A DNA stretch of 64,000 nucleotides from Asterias amurensis (taxonomy: Eukaryota; Echinodermata; Asteroidea; Forcipulatida; Asteriidae): assembly GCF_032118995.1 (NCBI RefSeq), contig NC_092652.1, positions 25,595,044 to 25,659,043 of the forward strand, read 5' to 3'. This document shows positions 1 to 14,700 of this stretch, in pieces. Numbering within the stretch: the stretch's first letter is position 1; each line of letters opens with the position of its first letter. A program made the translations under genes and the position numbers. The notes under the pieces are model-generated. The model made no database searches. It had not been told where the DNA came from and saw nothing but the letters and a program-made list of their open reading frames with translations.

Positions 1-408
1 TTGAAAACTGTTAAAAAGGTTGTACCTTGCCAAAAAATTTGCCCAGTCATTCAAACAAAACTAAGTGTGCACTGAGATACACAATGTCTTTTCAATGCTT
101 TTTGCATCGATGCAACGATATTGGTCAAGAAATTCTGCATGAATATGGTACTGAGAAAGATACATTTTAAGATAATAAATACATGTGTTCATTGCCTTAG
201 CATTGATTTCGATCCCCCCCCCCCCCAATTTTCCAAGTTGTAAAAAAAAAAAAAAAAATAAGGAAAGAGAACATTTAAAACAAACCCTCCTTTTAACAAA
301 ACAAATTTGATATCAAAACATAACTATGTGTCTCATTAAAAAACACCAAGTCTATATTATTGTTATTTATATATACATGATTATTTAATTAAGACAGACC
401 TCTGTTCA

Positions 409-1041
409 CTGAATCAAATTAATCTAGTCAGTAATTCTATCTTACAGAGCGTCAAGGGCAGCATGCTTTTGCTACATGTATGTCGGATTCCCAATCTAGG
501 AGCCTACATGTAAGCAGTGCTTCATTGGACACATAGGAGGCGAGAGGAGAGGCACACCTAAGGTGCACATCAGGGTTCAAAATTTACTATGGACCACCAC
601 ATACAGACCCGAAGCCAGTGATTTTAGTGTGAGGCCAGTAAACTGAATCAAATTTATCTAGTCAGTAATTCCTTCTAAAGCCCGGTTCATACTTCCTGCG
701 ACAGGAATAAAATTTGATGTGAATTTGACGTCATGACCCTCCTTTTGCAGCGATATTCGCAAGTGAGCAGAGTTCAACTGCTGTGAATTATTCAATGCGA
801 ATTTCTGACGTCAACATTCGCTTCGCATTCGCATGATGTATGAACCGAGCTTAACTGAGTGTCAAGGACTAGAGGACAGCATGCTATTGCTATGTCTGAT
901 TCCCATTTGAGAACCCGAATGCTTCATAAGAGACGAGACACACCTAAGGTGCACTGCAGGGTTCAAAATTTACTCTGGACCACCACACCCGAGGCCAGTG
1001 ATTTTAGTGTCAGGCCAGTAAACTCACTGGCAGACAAATCC
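409..1041. repeat. tandem duplication, second copy split by a MITE
   Basis: The stretch from CTGAATCAAATTAATCTAGT (about 409) through CACCTAAGGTGCAC to GAGGCCAGTAAAC (about 644) recurs at 645-1021. In the second copy the 676-854 MITE separates the TCTAGTCAGTAATTC part from the GTCAAGG part. Nothing coding is seen. Confidence 0.7.
676..854. mobile_element. MITE with TAA target duplication (Harbinger-like ends)
   Basis: TAA flanks both sides. The ends are inverted: AGCCCGGTTCATACTTCCTG on the left, ATGTATGAACCGAGCT on the right. A second copy is at 34087-34197. The 3-bp TAA duplication fits the PIF/Harbinger group (inference). Confidence 0.65.
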
Positions 1042-1051
1042 AGTAGTCTTT

Positions 1052-1240
1052 TTCAATAGACCTTATAAATGCACATGACGTCATTTCAGTACGGCACCCT
1101 CACCTACAGGCCAAAAGGAGGTTGTTCATTGGTCAATACTGTGCGCCGTGCGTACAAATCCATGCGTCTCGATTGTTTCGTCACTGTGTTTTCCTCTAAG
1201 ATGGCGGCTGGATGTCGTCAATGCAAAAGGTCCATTGAAT
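1052..1240. mobile_element. small palindromic-end element
   Basis: TTCAATAGACCTTATAAATG at the left is matched by an inverted CAAAAGGTCCATTGAA at the right. The interior has CAAGATGGCGG-like and CpG-containing DNA. No coding capacity. Confidence 0.4.
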
Positions 1241-1418
1241 AATTAATAATGCCTTACTGCATAGTATCTTGAGTGAAAACAAAATTATGTTCGAACATTG
1301 ACAAGAGTCTGATAATTATGCCATTCAACAAGACAATAACAATGTAGAGAGCTTCTTTAGTTTGTCCAAATAAAAAAAAAACATACAGCATTTTGTTTAA
1401 ATCTCATCTTGATTCTGG

Positions 1419-1601
1419 TTGGTCTAGTTGGTATGACACTGCTCTAGAATTGCAAGGGTCGTGGGTTCGAATCCCACCCTATTTTTTTTTCACAGGATTC
1501 AGGAAAGTATTGAGTATACAGTGCTTCACACATCGGTGTAGTATGGGTAAAAACCAAAAATTAATATTCTTTATCCCCGATGCAAATTTAACAGCTATTA
1601 A
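1419..1601 (+). mobile_element. tRNA-derived SINE with 13-bp target duplication
   Basis: The head GGTCTAGTTGGTATGACACT resembles a tRNA A box region and GGGTTCGAATCCCACC is a perfect B box. The perfect 13-bp direct repeat ATCTTGATTCTGG lies at 1406-1418 and 1602-1614. The tail includes ACACATCGGTGTAGTATGGG. The same family is found at 61330-61478 (minus) and as a tail fragment near 40730-40805. Confidence 0.85.
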
Positions 1602-1614
1602 ATCTTGATTCTGG

Positions 1615-2159
1615 TCGTGAAAACAATTTCTGGTCAGCCTGCAAAAAATTGAGCTATAAGCCCTACAGTCTTGTGGATTTACCCAACCCACTATTGGGAG
1701 CAGGTTGCACAAGTATACTTAATATATGATGACTGTTTATAATGTGAATGACATTTGGCTGACACCAGTCATCTGAAACCATCCCCATACTGTGAGGAGA
1801 ATTGCATAATATATTGTAGATGTCCATGAACCACAAGACTCAAGTGTGATTGATTTGACAGTATGTATAATAAGAAATTTTGAAATAATTTATACAGAAT
1901 GTATTTTACTGATTGGAGAAATATTGGAAAACAGTTTTAAGTGGATCGGAACAATTCCTGTTGAAAAGTGGCCCCATTCAAAATGACCTTTGAGAAATTG
2001 TAACGCCTAAGGTCATACATTGTACATACATAGGCAATGTACAATGAATTGATGTACATTACTATCAAGAATGCCATTGACGTGGCGTCTTTTACTACAT
2101 GAATAAAGCTACTGTGCAATGTCATCATCATTTCTTATGGCACATAATATACATTACTT
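1615..2159. other. no recognisable feature
   Basis: AT-rich DNA. I see no splice-bounded coding segment or clear repeat here. Confidence 0.4.
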
Positions 2160-2960
2160 GCATTGTTTTAGGATTCAGCTAATACATTATGTAGGGTCAA
2201 ACTGGCTTAAATGGCTTAAATTTATACAGTCTCTAATAAAGCTTGTTTGCGTTTTAAAGGCAAGGAACGAGACTGGTTAAGACTGGTTAAAACTGGAATA
2301 GACTGATGTGACTGCTCTCGTATGATCGGTGCTGTATCATCAATGTTTGGTTTTTTATTATACGCATTGTGTTTATACCTTTGAGAATGATTCAGCTATA
2401 TGTGGGTTGAAATGGCTTTAAATTGATACACACAGCCTAAAATAAAGCTTTTTTTTTATAAGGCTATGGACAAGACTGGTAAGACTGGTTAGGACTGGTA
2501 TGGATTGATGTAAATACTGCTCCCGTACGAGCGTTGCTGTATCATCAATGTTTATGGCACATACATTACACGCATTGTGTTTATACGTTTGAGAAAGATT
2601 CAGCTATGTATGTAGGGTCGAAATGGCTTAGATGGCTAAAATTTATACACAGTCTCAAATAAAGCTTTGTTTGCTTTTTGAGTCAACGAACAAGAACTGA
2701 TTAAGACTGGTGAAGACTAGACTGATGTAAAGACTGACTCCTGTATGATCATTGCTGTATCATCAAGGTTTATGGTTTATTACACGCATTGTTTTTATAC
2801 CTTTGAGAAAGATTCAGCTTTGCATGTAGGTTTGAAATGGCTTAGATGGCTTAAATTGATACAGTCACTCTCAATAAAGCTTTTTTTAGGCTTCGGACAA
2901 GGACTGGTTAAGACTGGTTAAGACTGATGTAAAGACTGCTCCGACCTGTCACACGTATGA
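2160..2960 (+). repeat. four-copy tandem repeat, period about 212 bp
   Basis: Copies begin near 2172, 2388, 2598 and 2812 with GATTCAGCTA-like sequence, followed by ATGGCTTAAAT, AATAAAGCTT and GACTGGTTAAGACTGGT. Copies differ by substitutions and small indels, so the array is not very recent. AATAAA recurs in every unit. No function is apparent. Confidence 0.8.
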
Positions 2961-3811
2961 TCTTTACTGTGCTGTATGGGCCACAAGTACCAAAACTGCA
3001 CACATCACAAATTTTCATTTGTGTTCGCTTTATGCTTTTTATCTTTATTTTCTATGAACTTAAAAAGTTTTAGTTCTCACAATTCATAAAAAGTACTTCT
3101 TGTACTTCTTTTCTTGAATGTCAATCGAATTGTGCAAAGTGCGCAAAAATGTACATTTTGCTGAAGTGAAATTTCAATTACCACTCCGTTAACACCAAAC
3201 ATTCACATGTGAAAAATACTCAGCATGAGTACATGAAAAATATTCCAAGAGTGTTTTTAGGCATTATTCAGGAGCATGCTTGTGATAAAGTGTTTGTCAG
3301 TTAGAGTCAAGATGAATGGATCAGAGATCTTTCAGAATGAAGGGCAATCTAGGGTACACTTTGTGTACATCGTCTTCTACACCAAATACATTCTTACAAC
3401 ATAGAAATACATTGCATCATTCTCCAAACATACAGAATGATGATCGAATCAAATCGACAAGATAGACACTGAGACAATGTGCAAAAAGGCCGAGTCCAAT
3501 TTCATAAAACTATTTGGAAGAAAATACTGCTTGAAAAATTTCTCTGCTAAGCACAAAATGAGTGGGGCACCAGTCACTACAGTGGTTAGCTTTATGGAAT
3601 ATTGGCTGATAACCTGTTTTTGCTAAGCAAGATTGTCCTGTGCTTAGCAGGTTTTTGTGCTTATAGGCTTGATTAAATCTGGCCCAGAGCACAAGATGAC
3701 ACTTACAGAAGCTTGCAAAAGAAGGTTCAGACTCGACAGCTGTAAACACTTTTACAGCCAAAGAGTGGTGGATGGTAGAAACCAACCCATCCATCTCCAT
3801 GCCCATGGCTA

Positions 3812-4200
3812 TTAAAGGAACATGTTGCCTTGGATCAGTCGAGTTGGTCTTTGAAAAGCGTTTGTAACAGTTTGCCATAAAATGCATATGGTTAGAAAGA
3901 TGATTTAAAAGTAGAATACAATGATCCAAACAAATTTGCCTCGAAATTGTGTGGTTTTCCTTTTACTTTGCGAACTAACACGGTCGGCCATTTATGGGAG
4001 TCAAAAATTTGACTCCCATAAATGGCCGACCATGTTAGTCGACGAGGTAAAAGGAAAACCACTCAATTTGGAGTGATACTTGTGTGGATCATTATATTCT
4101 ACTTTTAAAATATCTTTCTAATCAATGCATTTTATAACAACCGGTTAAGAACGCTTTTCAAAGACCAACTCGACTGATCCAAGGCAACGTGTTCCTTTAA
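3812..4200. mobile_element. TTAA palindromic MITE, family 1 (copy 1)
   Basis: TTAA on each side encloses inverted ends AGGAACATGTTGCCTTGGAT. The two halves are near-perfect inverted copies meeting at CATTTATGGGAGTC / GACTCCCATAAATG. Other copies are at 12023-12407 and 20259-20648. TTAA duplication is the piggyBac signature; assignment to that group is inference. Confidence 0.75.
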
Positions 4201-7200
4201 TAGCCTTGGCACCCCTTGAAATGCTCCCCAATAAAAGTGGCCTTTACTTCATTAAAAAAAATTACTTGCCCTCACATTGAATTTTCACACCTGTCAATTA
4301 TGTACACAACACTGAACATTAACCACCACTTCTTTTATATTACAAATAAACACACTGCGTCTTATGTGTATTTACCAGCGACTCAAGTTTCATTTAACTA
4401 CCTATCAATATCGTTCATTGAGATGGCAAACATTTTACTCCTGGTATTGAGTTTACATGGGATGCCTAATTAGCCAATAATGTTAATTGGAATATCGTCC
4501 AAGCTGACTTGATAATTGTTCATGGTTCACTGGTGTTTTGATTGTGATATGCAGACACTACATGTACATTGTATGTGTACAGTGTTAAAACATTTTTAGA
4601 CCTTCCTTTTCACAATACAGAGGCAATTCTCAGGAAATAAAACCCCAGGAATTCCTGGAGCCCATGTTCGTTTCACACTACATTATGGTGCAAAATGTCA
4701 GTGAAGAATGATCACTCGGTTCAGGCCTTGAACTTCTCCTCTTGAAGGGGCACAGAAATTTCTCTCTGGAAAAGGGTCCCACACAAACGTAAATTTGTAC
4801 GTGAATTTTGCAAAGGGCACCACGGCCACTCCTGTGGGTTATTTCAAGGCCTGCAGTATGCTAACCCTGGGTCATCTGGCTTAACTCTACTCCCAAGCAG
4901 GGGTTAGCTATTACCTGGTGAATGGATACATTTATTTCCCAGGAGTCATTGCAATGAGGGTTAGCAATTCAGACGAAAAGGTCAACCACATATTCCTGGG
5001 AGATTTATCGAGTGTGAAAGGGGATTAGTACATGTTGGGGTATGTTTTTTTAATTTATGTATGCCCCTTGGTACAGTTTAGGCCTTATGATTTTTATGTA
5101 AACACGTCTATCCACATAAAATTATGAAAAGGCAATAATTTTCCTGTACCAAATTTGTATTTTCTTTACTCATAAATAAAATAACTTGTGAACATTCTTT
5201 GTACCCATTTATTCATGATTACTACACTGTGTACATGTGGAGACCAACAAGGAGTCAAGCATTCTAACTTGAAAACCCTCCTCCTAAATGGTACATGTAG
5301 GCCCTACTCATTCCAGCAAGATGCCATAACAATTGACATCAATTCAAACACAGTGTTTGTGTATGGACGTGGCACACCTGTGCACAAAACTGCATACATG
5401 TACCCTACAATTTGGTACACTGTAACTGTATGTATTGATCTGTTTTCATGTCAGGCTTGCTAGGGGCCTGATCACATTGAACGATCAGACCACACAGCAG
5501 CTAGCTACTAAACAACATTTTAGTGGGAGGGGCACAATGGGTGCGGCATTTCTCCCGGGTGTTGGGGGGGGGTCCCAATTTTACTTTAACAAGTCCCATT
5601 TCATTTACAAATGTAAACAATCCTATTTTGCTGTGTTTTTTTAGTGGTTGTAATTTAAACAAACATTGTCTGTATATTGTAACCAAAACAGAGGTAAGAT
5701 CAGGGGTTGTAGCTGGGTTTTTTCTCATTCTGTTTATGATAATAGCTGTTGTTGCATAATTGAGTGTACTTTACTGTTTCTCAATTTTGCAGCGCATAAA
5801 ATAAGGGCCACGGTAATTGTTTTCTTTTTTTAAGTCTTGTTTTAGGGAAGTTTTAAATACATTGGGAAACCTTGTATTTTGGGGAGTCTACAGTTTGCAA
5901 CAAGCAAACCTTGTTTTTATCTTTGTCTTTTTAATATTACTGAAAAGTCCACATTTAGCATGATAACAAAAAAATCAGCCATGCTGTAGTGGTTAAAATC
6001 ATCCCAAGGAAATATTTGTGTTAAAACAGGCTTGAGGCGATGTGTTATGTGATGATATTATTAAATAATTATAGAGTAGTATAGGCCTACCATGTTTACT
6101 AGTGCATGACAATAAGGTAGCTAACCGAAAAGAAAACAAAATGAATAAAAATACTTTGTGGGTCGCTGGTTTTGATGTGTGAACTTGAAATTGAATTCTC
6201 TCTGGAATGCAGAAAACCGAGATTGAAAAAAGGTTGCAGCCCTCTCTTAAATAAAATGTTTACAACTCTCATCTATTCACACCTTCATTCAAGCTGAACC
6301 GCTCCACCACAAAAAAAGGCTTTCACTTGTTGATGTTTTCAATACCACAAGTATTGTCCACTGTAATGCAAGTCTCATGGTTGTGGCAGCAATGGATAAA
6401 AAGGGGTCAATCCGACGTCCCTAGACACCAACTAAAATTCATCACGGTCCTCCCACGACTTATGTTCTTACGCTTAAAGTTACAAAACATGTGTACACAC
6501 TGTGTACAAAATAAAAAACACATGTGACATGTTGTTGTATGAATGTGGGCGTACTGGTTGTACTTGCACAATTATTTCCTTTTTTACATACAGATCTTGC
6601 AGCTTTACTACATGTATGTGAGATCTAAACGACATCAACTGTGGGTATCCATCATTATTGTACTATCATACACTGTTGAGTTTAACGACACAAATCCCGT
6701 GATAAAATTGTCTGCATAAATTATGCAAATTAATGGCTGGCAAGCTGCTTCGCTGAGTAAAGTAGGTCACTTTTAGGTTCACCAAGCTTCAGTATGAAAG
6801 GTGTTTTGTTGATTTATTGTCAAAATTGTTTTCTTTTCAAATGAACTTGACTCCATGCAATGGATGGACGTAGCACTTTGAGTTTGTACTTATTTGAGAG
6901 GCTGGTCGATGCCTGTCACAGACGCAGACGTCAGAACCCAGTCCTCACTCCATGGTCCACAACTCCCCATGTGGCCTTTGTCTCTGATGGTTGACTAGCA
7001 AAGCCTGAAAAATCTTTCTAGTTGCCATCAGCCTTGAAGAGACATCTTTTTAATGAACATTTTATCTAATTCCATAGAGATTTAGCATTGCTGTTCAATC
7101 TGCTGCTGTATTTATGCAGCGTCCCTTTTCAACTTTCCTCTTTGCACCACTGAAAGTCATCCACAAAAGAATTTTATTACTGGAGCAAGCGTCATGGAAC

Positions 7201-8757
7201 TTTTATTGATACCTACCAGCACTTCAGACGACATCATTATTATAATTATCAAAACTTATGCACAAAGTCCCAATAAAAAAAACTGTATTCTGACCTCATA
7301 ATCAGACCTGGGCACAATCTGCTTACCACTGAATTCTGCGCTTACAGCGAATAGAATAGTGTGCTTGACAAGGCACCATAAGCGCAGAATTTGGCGGTAA
7401 GCAGAACCATAAAGTTTGACCCTGCAGGCCTAATATGCCTCAACCTTGTAAGGGCCAGGCAGTTCTACACTACGAGCACCTATATGAGGCAAATGTAAAT
7501 TTGTACCAGGAGGGCACTAAGGCGATGACTATCCTGGGGCTTAGGGGCATAGAGGCAATTGCCTATGTGAGGTATCAGGCTTGAACCTGTGTAATGGTAG
7601 CAGTTTGGTAGTTTAAGTTGATTGAAAACTAGAAAATAGGAATGAATTGAAGCCTCTCTTCCTCCAAAGGCCCTTATTAGAGACTATGCCTACTGCATTT
7701 AAAACAATAGATTGTTAAGAATCAGGGCAGCTATTATAATAATCGTTCACCCTTGAACATGATTTTATGGTTTTGTTTTCATTAACCTCGTAAAACAACA
7801 CCCCGAGACAACCCAGTGATACAATATAAGCGTTTGGTCCATAATCCCTTCCCCATTACACTGTGTACAATCCTCAACATCAGCAGTCTAGCTGCATGTA
7901 ATTGGCCAGCATCTCATTTACACACGCGTCCGCTCATGTATCATGCAAATTATGAGCCATAATGATAGCTGCTGGGCTGAGGCTTGGGTCTGGGTCTATT
8001 AACCACTATGCCAATGGGCTCCCTTGGGAGTAGCTAACACACACTGCTAGTCCCCCAAGGTCATGTCTAATCAGCATGGTCTTGGGTGATGCACTTGTGT
8101 GCTACACAACAAAGCATCTGGAATGAGCAACAATAAATGGCCACTCTATGATTGGTGTATGTTTTTTTAAAGATCATGTGCTGGGTGTGCTGGGTGGATA
8201 TTCCAGACAAAGACCTTGTTATTACGATCAAGGCTAAAGATATGAAATAGTTATTAATTCAAATGTTTGTTACAGTTGGCATTGTAAGGGGCCATTTCCT
8301 GTCAACAGAACAAACATATTTACATTGAGCTACCATTCATAAATGATAAAAAGTTTATGTTAACAATTTTGTTTCTTTATTTTTTTTAAACAATTTTATT
8401 TGCATTTGGTTCGGGAGGGGGGGGATATTGGTTTGTCTGGGCTATCTGTGTTTTTTATTGGGAATATTTTTTTTTTTCAAACCCCAAAATGGAAAATGGA
8501 AAACAAAAACAATTAAAACTTGAACTTGTTTCATTTGAGGGAGCATGGAGAGAAGACTGATCTCATTATTGGCAAGACTATTTCAATACTTGACAAAAAA
8601 AGAGAAATTGATCAGACAGTTAGCGTTTGAAGGGAAAAGTGTACTGACCTGTACAACAGTCACTAGCCTATGGCATGAGGTCCATGGTAAAGTATGAGCC
8701 CTTAAAACCAGTAAAAAATATATTAATAAAATATGAAAATCCTTAAGTTGTGCTTAC
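4201..8757. other. non-coding, probably VPS13 intron 2; scattered repeat fragments
   Basis: No conserved VPS13 exon was found. A repeat with CCCAGGAATTCCTGG lies near 4640-5030. About 6960-7300 resembles the 3' end of a LINE, because plus-strand translation gives ALKRHLFNEHF, a common C-terminal LINE motif. A family-5 end fragment lies near 7306-7425. Confidence 0.35.
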
Positions 8758-11700
8758 CAGAGCTCCTTCCTTCACATCCAAATTTTGAAGAACAGCATCT
8801 CCTACATTAAACCAAAAAAAACACAAAGGATGATTCATTATTTGTGTTCATTGCATGTTTGGCGGCTTGAAAAAAGTATATTCCAGTTTTAACCAGTCTT
8901 ACCCATATGCCATCTTTTCTAACATTTTAAAAACAGTGGACACTAATGGTAATTGTCAAAGACCAGTCTTCTCTTTTGGTGTATGTCAACATGCATGAAA
9001 TAACAAACCTGTGAAAGTTTGAGCTCAATTGGTCGTTGAAGTTGCGAGATAATAATGAAAGAAAAAACACCCTTGTCACACGAAGTTGTGTGCGTTTAGA
9101 TGGTTGATTTCGAGACCTCAAGTTCTAAACTTGAGGTCTCGAAATCAAATTCGTGGAAAATTACTTCTTTCTCGAAAACTACTCCACTTCAGAGGGAGCT
9201 GTTTCTCACAATGTTTTATACTACCAACCACTCCCCATTACTCGCTACCAAGTAAGGTTTTATGCTAATAATTATTTTGAGTAATTACCAATAGTGTCCA
9301 CTGCCTTTAACAAGGAGTTCACACACAAAGAATGTTGATGTAATAAAGCTTTCAAAAAAAAAATGCATGTTACTTTGTTATTTTTACGTTGTTGTTTTGT
9401 TTTATCATGGTTTTTGACATTTTTACAAGTTGACAACTTTTAATTAAAAAGGTACATTAATTAATTGCAAGTGTAGGCCTACTGATGATCGTAAGTGCGC
9501 CATCTGGTGTGAGAGTCTTTTGAGAGTTCAAATTTGAGTAGGTTCGTTAAATTGATGGTATATTTCCACCGTATGGTAACCCGTGGAAATACAAATTTCA
9601 AGCTTCTGGAAACAGTCTACTCAGCATGTAAATGTAGAGCATGATGTTTTTAAAATTAATCTGAAGAAAATAACAGCTATTTTTTTCACCGAGCAGACAC
9701 AAAAAAGGTCTGAATTTAGACAAAGTATTGAGAGAGGGCTGAGCACACACTGTGTAGAATTTCTTCAATGTGTGAGTGTCCACCATTAGGTCAGTGTAGA
9801 GTCCCTACTGTTAAACAGCACGGTGGAATGAGAGAAACATTCCATCCACGGAACATGTATGCAAGCGCTTTGCTTCAAGTGCACACCTAACCATTCCTTG
9901 CTCTATATGACCTAACACTATACCTAGATGCTTACATTGCAGTTTTCTAAGCTTTGCCATCGTTATATTGCATTGATTTTTTCTTAATAAAAATTTAATT
10001 TCACTCTCATTTATTTTCTCTGCTTGGTAATGAAATCCAAGAATTTTTTTAGCTTGCATTATATTATGAGTCAACATATACACCATGTACATGTAGGAGT
10101 AGAACACCACACGTACATGTACTTGTAGAGCAAGGTCCTATAAATCCCAAAGCCTAACAAAAAAACATGTTACATCATGGAGGTAGAATTGGAAAGATAC
10201 AGCTTGGGGAGAACATTATAGACTCTAGTATGCTGCTGAAACAAGATGTCACCCCTCATTGTTTCAGTCGCATCACATCCAATAACTCCCTTTTGTAAAA
10301 TTTGAAAGATTGGTAGAGTACTAGAGATGGAGAGTTTATTGTACTTGCACTTGTAAGTGTACAAGCCAATAAGTGCAAATTCAAATTATTAACAATAGCC
10401 TACTTCATCTATGTGTACTGAACAAAATATTAAAAATTAAACTGATTTAAAAAAAAAATTGCATGTGAATACATTGTATATTCCTGATGGAGGTTGCTTA
10501 TCAAATTTGTACAAAGCTGAATTCTGCATTTTTGGTACACTTACTTGGGGAAAAAATATGTTCACAAAATAGTTCTGATTATTTCCAAACTATCATGTCC
10601 CTCATTATTTGTACGTAGGCCTGAAAATTATTGGAGGCAAGGAAGGTAATTGCCTCAATGCCCACTGGTCATTGCCTTGTTCCCCTTGAAATGATCCAGT
10701 AGAAGTTTACAATTTTCTCATGGCATGCCCTTACCAAGGAGAAAATGCCTTGCTGCCCTTGCTTTTTAAACACGAAGCACACAGGCATAATTTGTAATAT
10801 TCATTATTTGTTTGTTTTCTGTGGGGCAAAAGTTTCAGAGGGGAATCAATGGAGTGAATCAAAGCAAATTGGAAGAAGTGAGGCAGGTCACAACAGGCCT
10901 GGGATTTCAAATACACTTACTTAGGGAACAAATTATGTTCACAAAATAATTCTGATTATTTCCAAATTATCATGTCCACTCATTATTTGTACGTAAGCCT
11001 GAAACTTATTGAGAGGCAACAAAGAAAATTGCCTCGATGCCCCAACGGTCTCTGTTGTCCTGGTTCTTGGTCTTTGTGCCTCTTCAAAAGTTGCCCTTTG
11101 CATCACTTCAACCCTTGCCCTCTTCTTTAAAAAGACAAAATTCCAGGCCTGTCCTGCACCACTATCATGACTGTCGATATTGAATGCCCATGAAAAGGTG
11201 TTTAAGTCTCTTCACCCAAACAGATCAATGTGTGGTAAGACCGATAAATAGTATTATGTTGGCCTGACAAAGGAGGAGGAGATCTGCATCCATGGTCTGT
11301 TCCTTGCTATGGGCTGTATATTTACATACCATTCAACAAGGGTCAATTAAAGAGGGAAGGGGCCCTTTTACTGACCAGAGAGGATGGGGGAGGGGTACTC
11401 AAATAACAGAAACAACCCTACAGGGGGAAGTTACTACCCTACCTTCTCAAAGAACTTCTACATTGTGCATTGATGTAAAGTGGTCTCCAAACATTGGGAC
11501 CATAACACAAAGAGCCAAGTCACAACATTGAAATATTTAATCAATCAATCAATAGGCAGGTCCTTGACTAAACTGAATTAAGAATAGGGCTGGACATGTA
11601 ACCTCTCCAATCATGCTCTAACAGTATAAATTATGTACAGTCTACAGTGTGTACTGCACGTGTCAGTAGCTATGAACCAGTAACCAACGCTATTTTGTTT

Positions 11701-14700
11701 CAAATTCAAAAAGTGGTCAACAGTCATTTCACAATACCTGGCTGGAATTTCATCATCGTGAGTGCAAGGATATTGTTCATTTTGTTAAGTCTATGGGAAG
11801 CTTCAAGAGACCAGGGCCCAATTTCATAGAGCTGCTTTAAAAGCAAAAATATTTGCTTTAAAAAGCAAAAAAATCCTTGCTTCGTAAAACCAGATTACCG
11901 GCAAAGACTCCACTAAATTTTTATGCTAAGTAAACAACAGCTAAATACCGGTCACAAGCTATGCATATATGGCATGACATTTGGCCAGTAACATGTGAAA
12001 AATAAGCAAGCTATTTTCGTGCTTAAAGGAACACGTTGCCTTAGATCGGTCGAGTTGGTCTTTGAAAAGCGTTCTGTAACCGTTTGTTATAAAATGCATA
12101 TGGTTAGAAAGATATTGTAAAAGTAGAATACAATGATCTACACAAATATGCCTCGAAATTGCGTGGATTTCTTTTAACCTCGTCGACTAACACGGTCGGC
12201 CATTTATGGAATTTTGACTCCCATAAATGGCCGACCGTGATAGTTCACGACGTAAAAGGAAAACCGTGCAATTTTGAGTGATACTTGTGTGGATCAGTAT
12301 ATTCTACTTTTAAAACATCTTTCCAACCATATGCATTTTATAAAAAACGGTTACAAACGCTTTTGTTTTGACCAACTCGTCTGATCCAAGGCAACGTGTT
12401 CCTTTAAGCAGCTCTATGTAATTGGCCCCAGGACAACCGAGGCCATCATCTCTTTATAAACGTATCAATGTTTACAATGGACAGCCCAGTAAATTTTATC
12501 AAAACCTGTTTAAAGATGCCGTCCTCCAAAAAGCCCCCTTCCCCTATAAATATTGGGTGTGCCACTACCTAGACACCCACTTACTGCTTTAAATCTCAGG
12601 TTGACGGCGACCGTAAACTGCAAACGGTTAACTCTTAAAAAACTCAAACTCATATCCTTACACATAAAAGATAACATTTCCAAGCCCCCATTCATGCAAC
12701 CTAGCTTCTACCTTCCCTGGTTAACAGCCTTCATTTCATTGGATAACAGTCACCTCGTGGCCCCCAGCCCTTTCTCTATGCAACATGTGAGTACTTTGTG
12801 TGGTATTAACTTAATAATTAACTCCTGGCGCCACACTGAATCTGTATTTAGTTTTCAATTTTATTTTCCATTCAGAAAAAAAAAACAATTACTTTATTCA
12901 ATCATAAAAAAATATGTGCAATGAATGGTTTCTATTTCATGTACAGGGTACGCTGGTTAAATCCTCGCTGTGAAATTTAATTGCCTTGACTTGGTAGATT
13001 GGCAACTGTTGATTTTGCCACGGTTAATTAGTACAATGGGACTGTACAACGTAATATATAGTGCAGTAATACACTTGGTTTTTTTAATAAGGCTAATGTT
13101 TTCCTTGTTGTCAATGTCACTATTTTCTTCCTCCACAACCATGATGTATACTTTTGTTTTTTTATGTAAAATTATCTCCGAATGTAATCTGGTCTAGGAA
13201 TTTAGGAAAAGTCAATTTAGTTTCCAGTTCGACAAGCCATTTCCTGTTGTAATAATCCAATGGAAAATCTTGACTCGTAGACGTACAACAAGGGCCTACA
13301 CAATTCTTTTGTCCACAAGAAGGTTTTCATTGGTGTTGAGGAAAGTCTCTGTACCATATTAATACTTTAAAAAAAAATATGTTTGAGGCCCGGAAATTCA
13401 CGTCTGTTTTGAGTTAAGTGAAATACCACATGAGTTTATGGTAATCATTAACAAGCATTCAATGTATTGAACATTCTTCCATGTACAACTATGAGTTATT
13501 TGAAAAGCGTAATGCCGTCGTTCAGTGGTTCATAAAATGTAGGTCAGATATGAATTTAGAATTTGAGCGTATTCAAAATGGGACCTGTTTCGATCCACAA
13601 AAAGTTTCTTCACAGTGTAAAAGAAACACCCTTTTTGAGAAAGCAAAACTTTGTAAATTCAATGTCAATTCAAATTTATTTTTCACAGTATCAAATACTA
13701 ATACAAATTTTATAAGAGAATTAATATTAGTAACACTTACAGAGATAATTTGTAATAATGGAAATTTATTGTTATAGCCTAACACTCGAACACCATATCC
13801 ATGGGCATGATGGGGGTCTGTTACTGTCCATAAATTTGTAATGAGAGGATGAATGATGTGGGAAAGAAATTAAACACTTGACATGTGCCATTTTGTTCAA
13901 AGGGGCAGATTTTTTTTACAAAGGGCAGAGATGTTTTACTTGCAACATTTGTTTGTATCTTTGATTCATTGCTCTTACTTCCAGGCACCTCCTAGGACAT
14001 GTGCATTCATGAAGTTCAAGTGTGAAGTCGCAGTCAGCAACGAATGTTCGAAATGAAAACATGAATACAAAAAATAAAATGACGTTCTCGTCCAAAATAT
14101 TCCATGGCAAGTTTTACACACTTTTAATGAAATCGTTCAGTGCAGTCCCAGGAAGTGGCCTGTTGTGTATGAATGAGAAGACCGCTTTATTATTTACGTC
14201 TTAAATAAAATAATAAAATAAAATAAAACAGACTTTGAACAGCAGTTTGACAAACACTGCAACTTCAATTGCGATTTTCTCTATTGAACACAAATTTGGG
14301 GCTGTGGTCCACTCACGTCCAGGGGCGGATTGCAATAAAACGGTCTTAGTCAGCGGTCTAAGACCAGTCAGTTATAGCCGGCTATCTGTCTTAGACGGTC
14401 TTAGCTTAGTCAGTCATTAAGCCTGTTGCAATAAGCCGGTCTTAGATAAGTCGGCGAAAAGTAATGCAATAGAACAAATGTCCCATTATACTTGGCACTT
14501 CTGCAGTCACTGGCGGTACGGCATTCTTCTTATTGCTTTGGTTTAAATCATTGGATATCAAATCTGTGAGTTGTATCATTTTTTACTCTTGGGAACATAT
14601 GTTTACGATACACTGTATCATCATCAATGCCTCTCATGGGTGTAATCTATTTCTAAAATACAATCTCGTCGTAGAGCTCTTTGCATCAAATCATCTACAA

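Noticed and set aside
12553-12924. 123-residue plus-strand open frame in VPS13 intron 1
   Set aside because: No family motif, AT-driven composition and opposite overlapping open frame; treated as chance.
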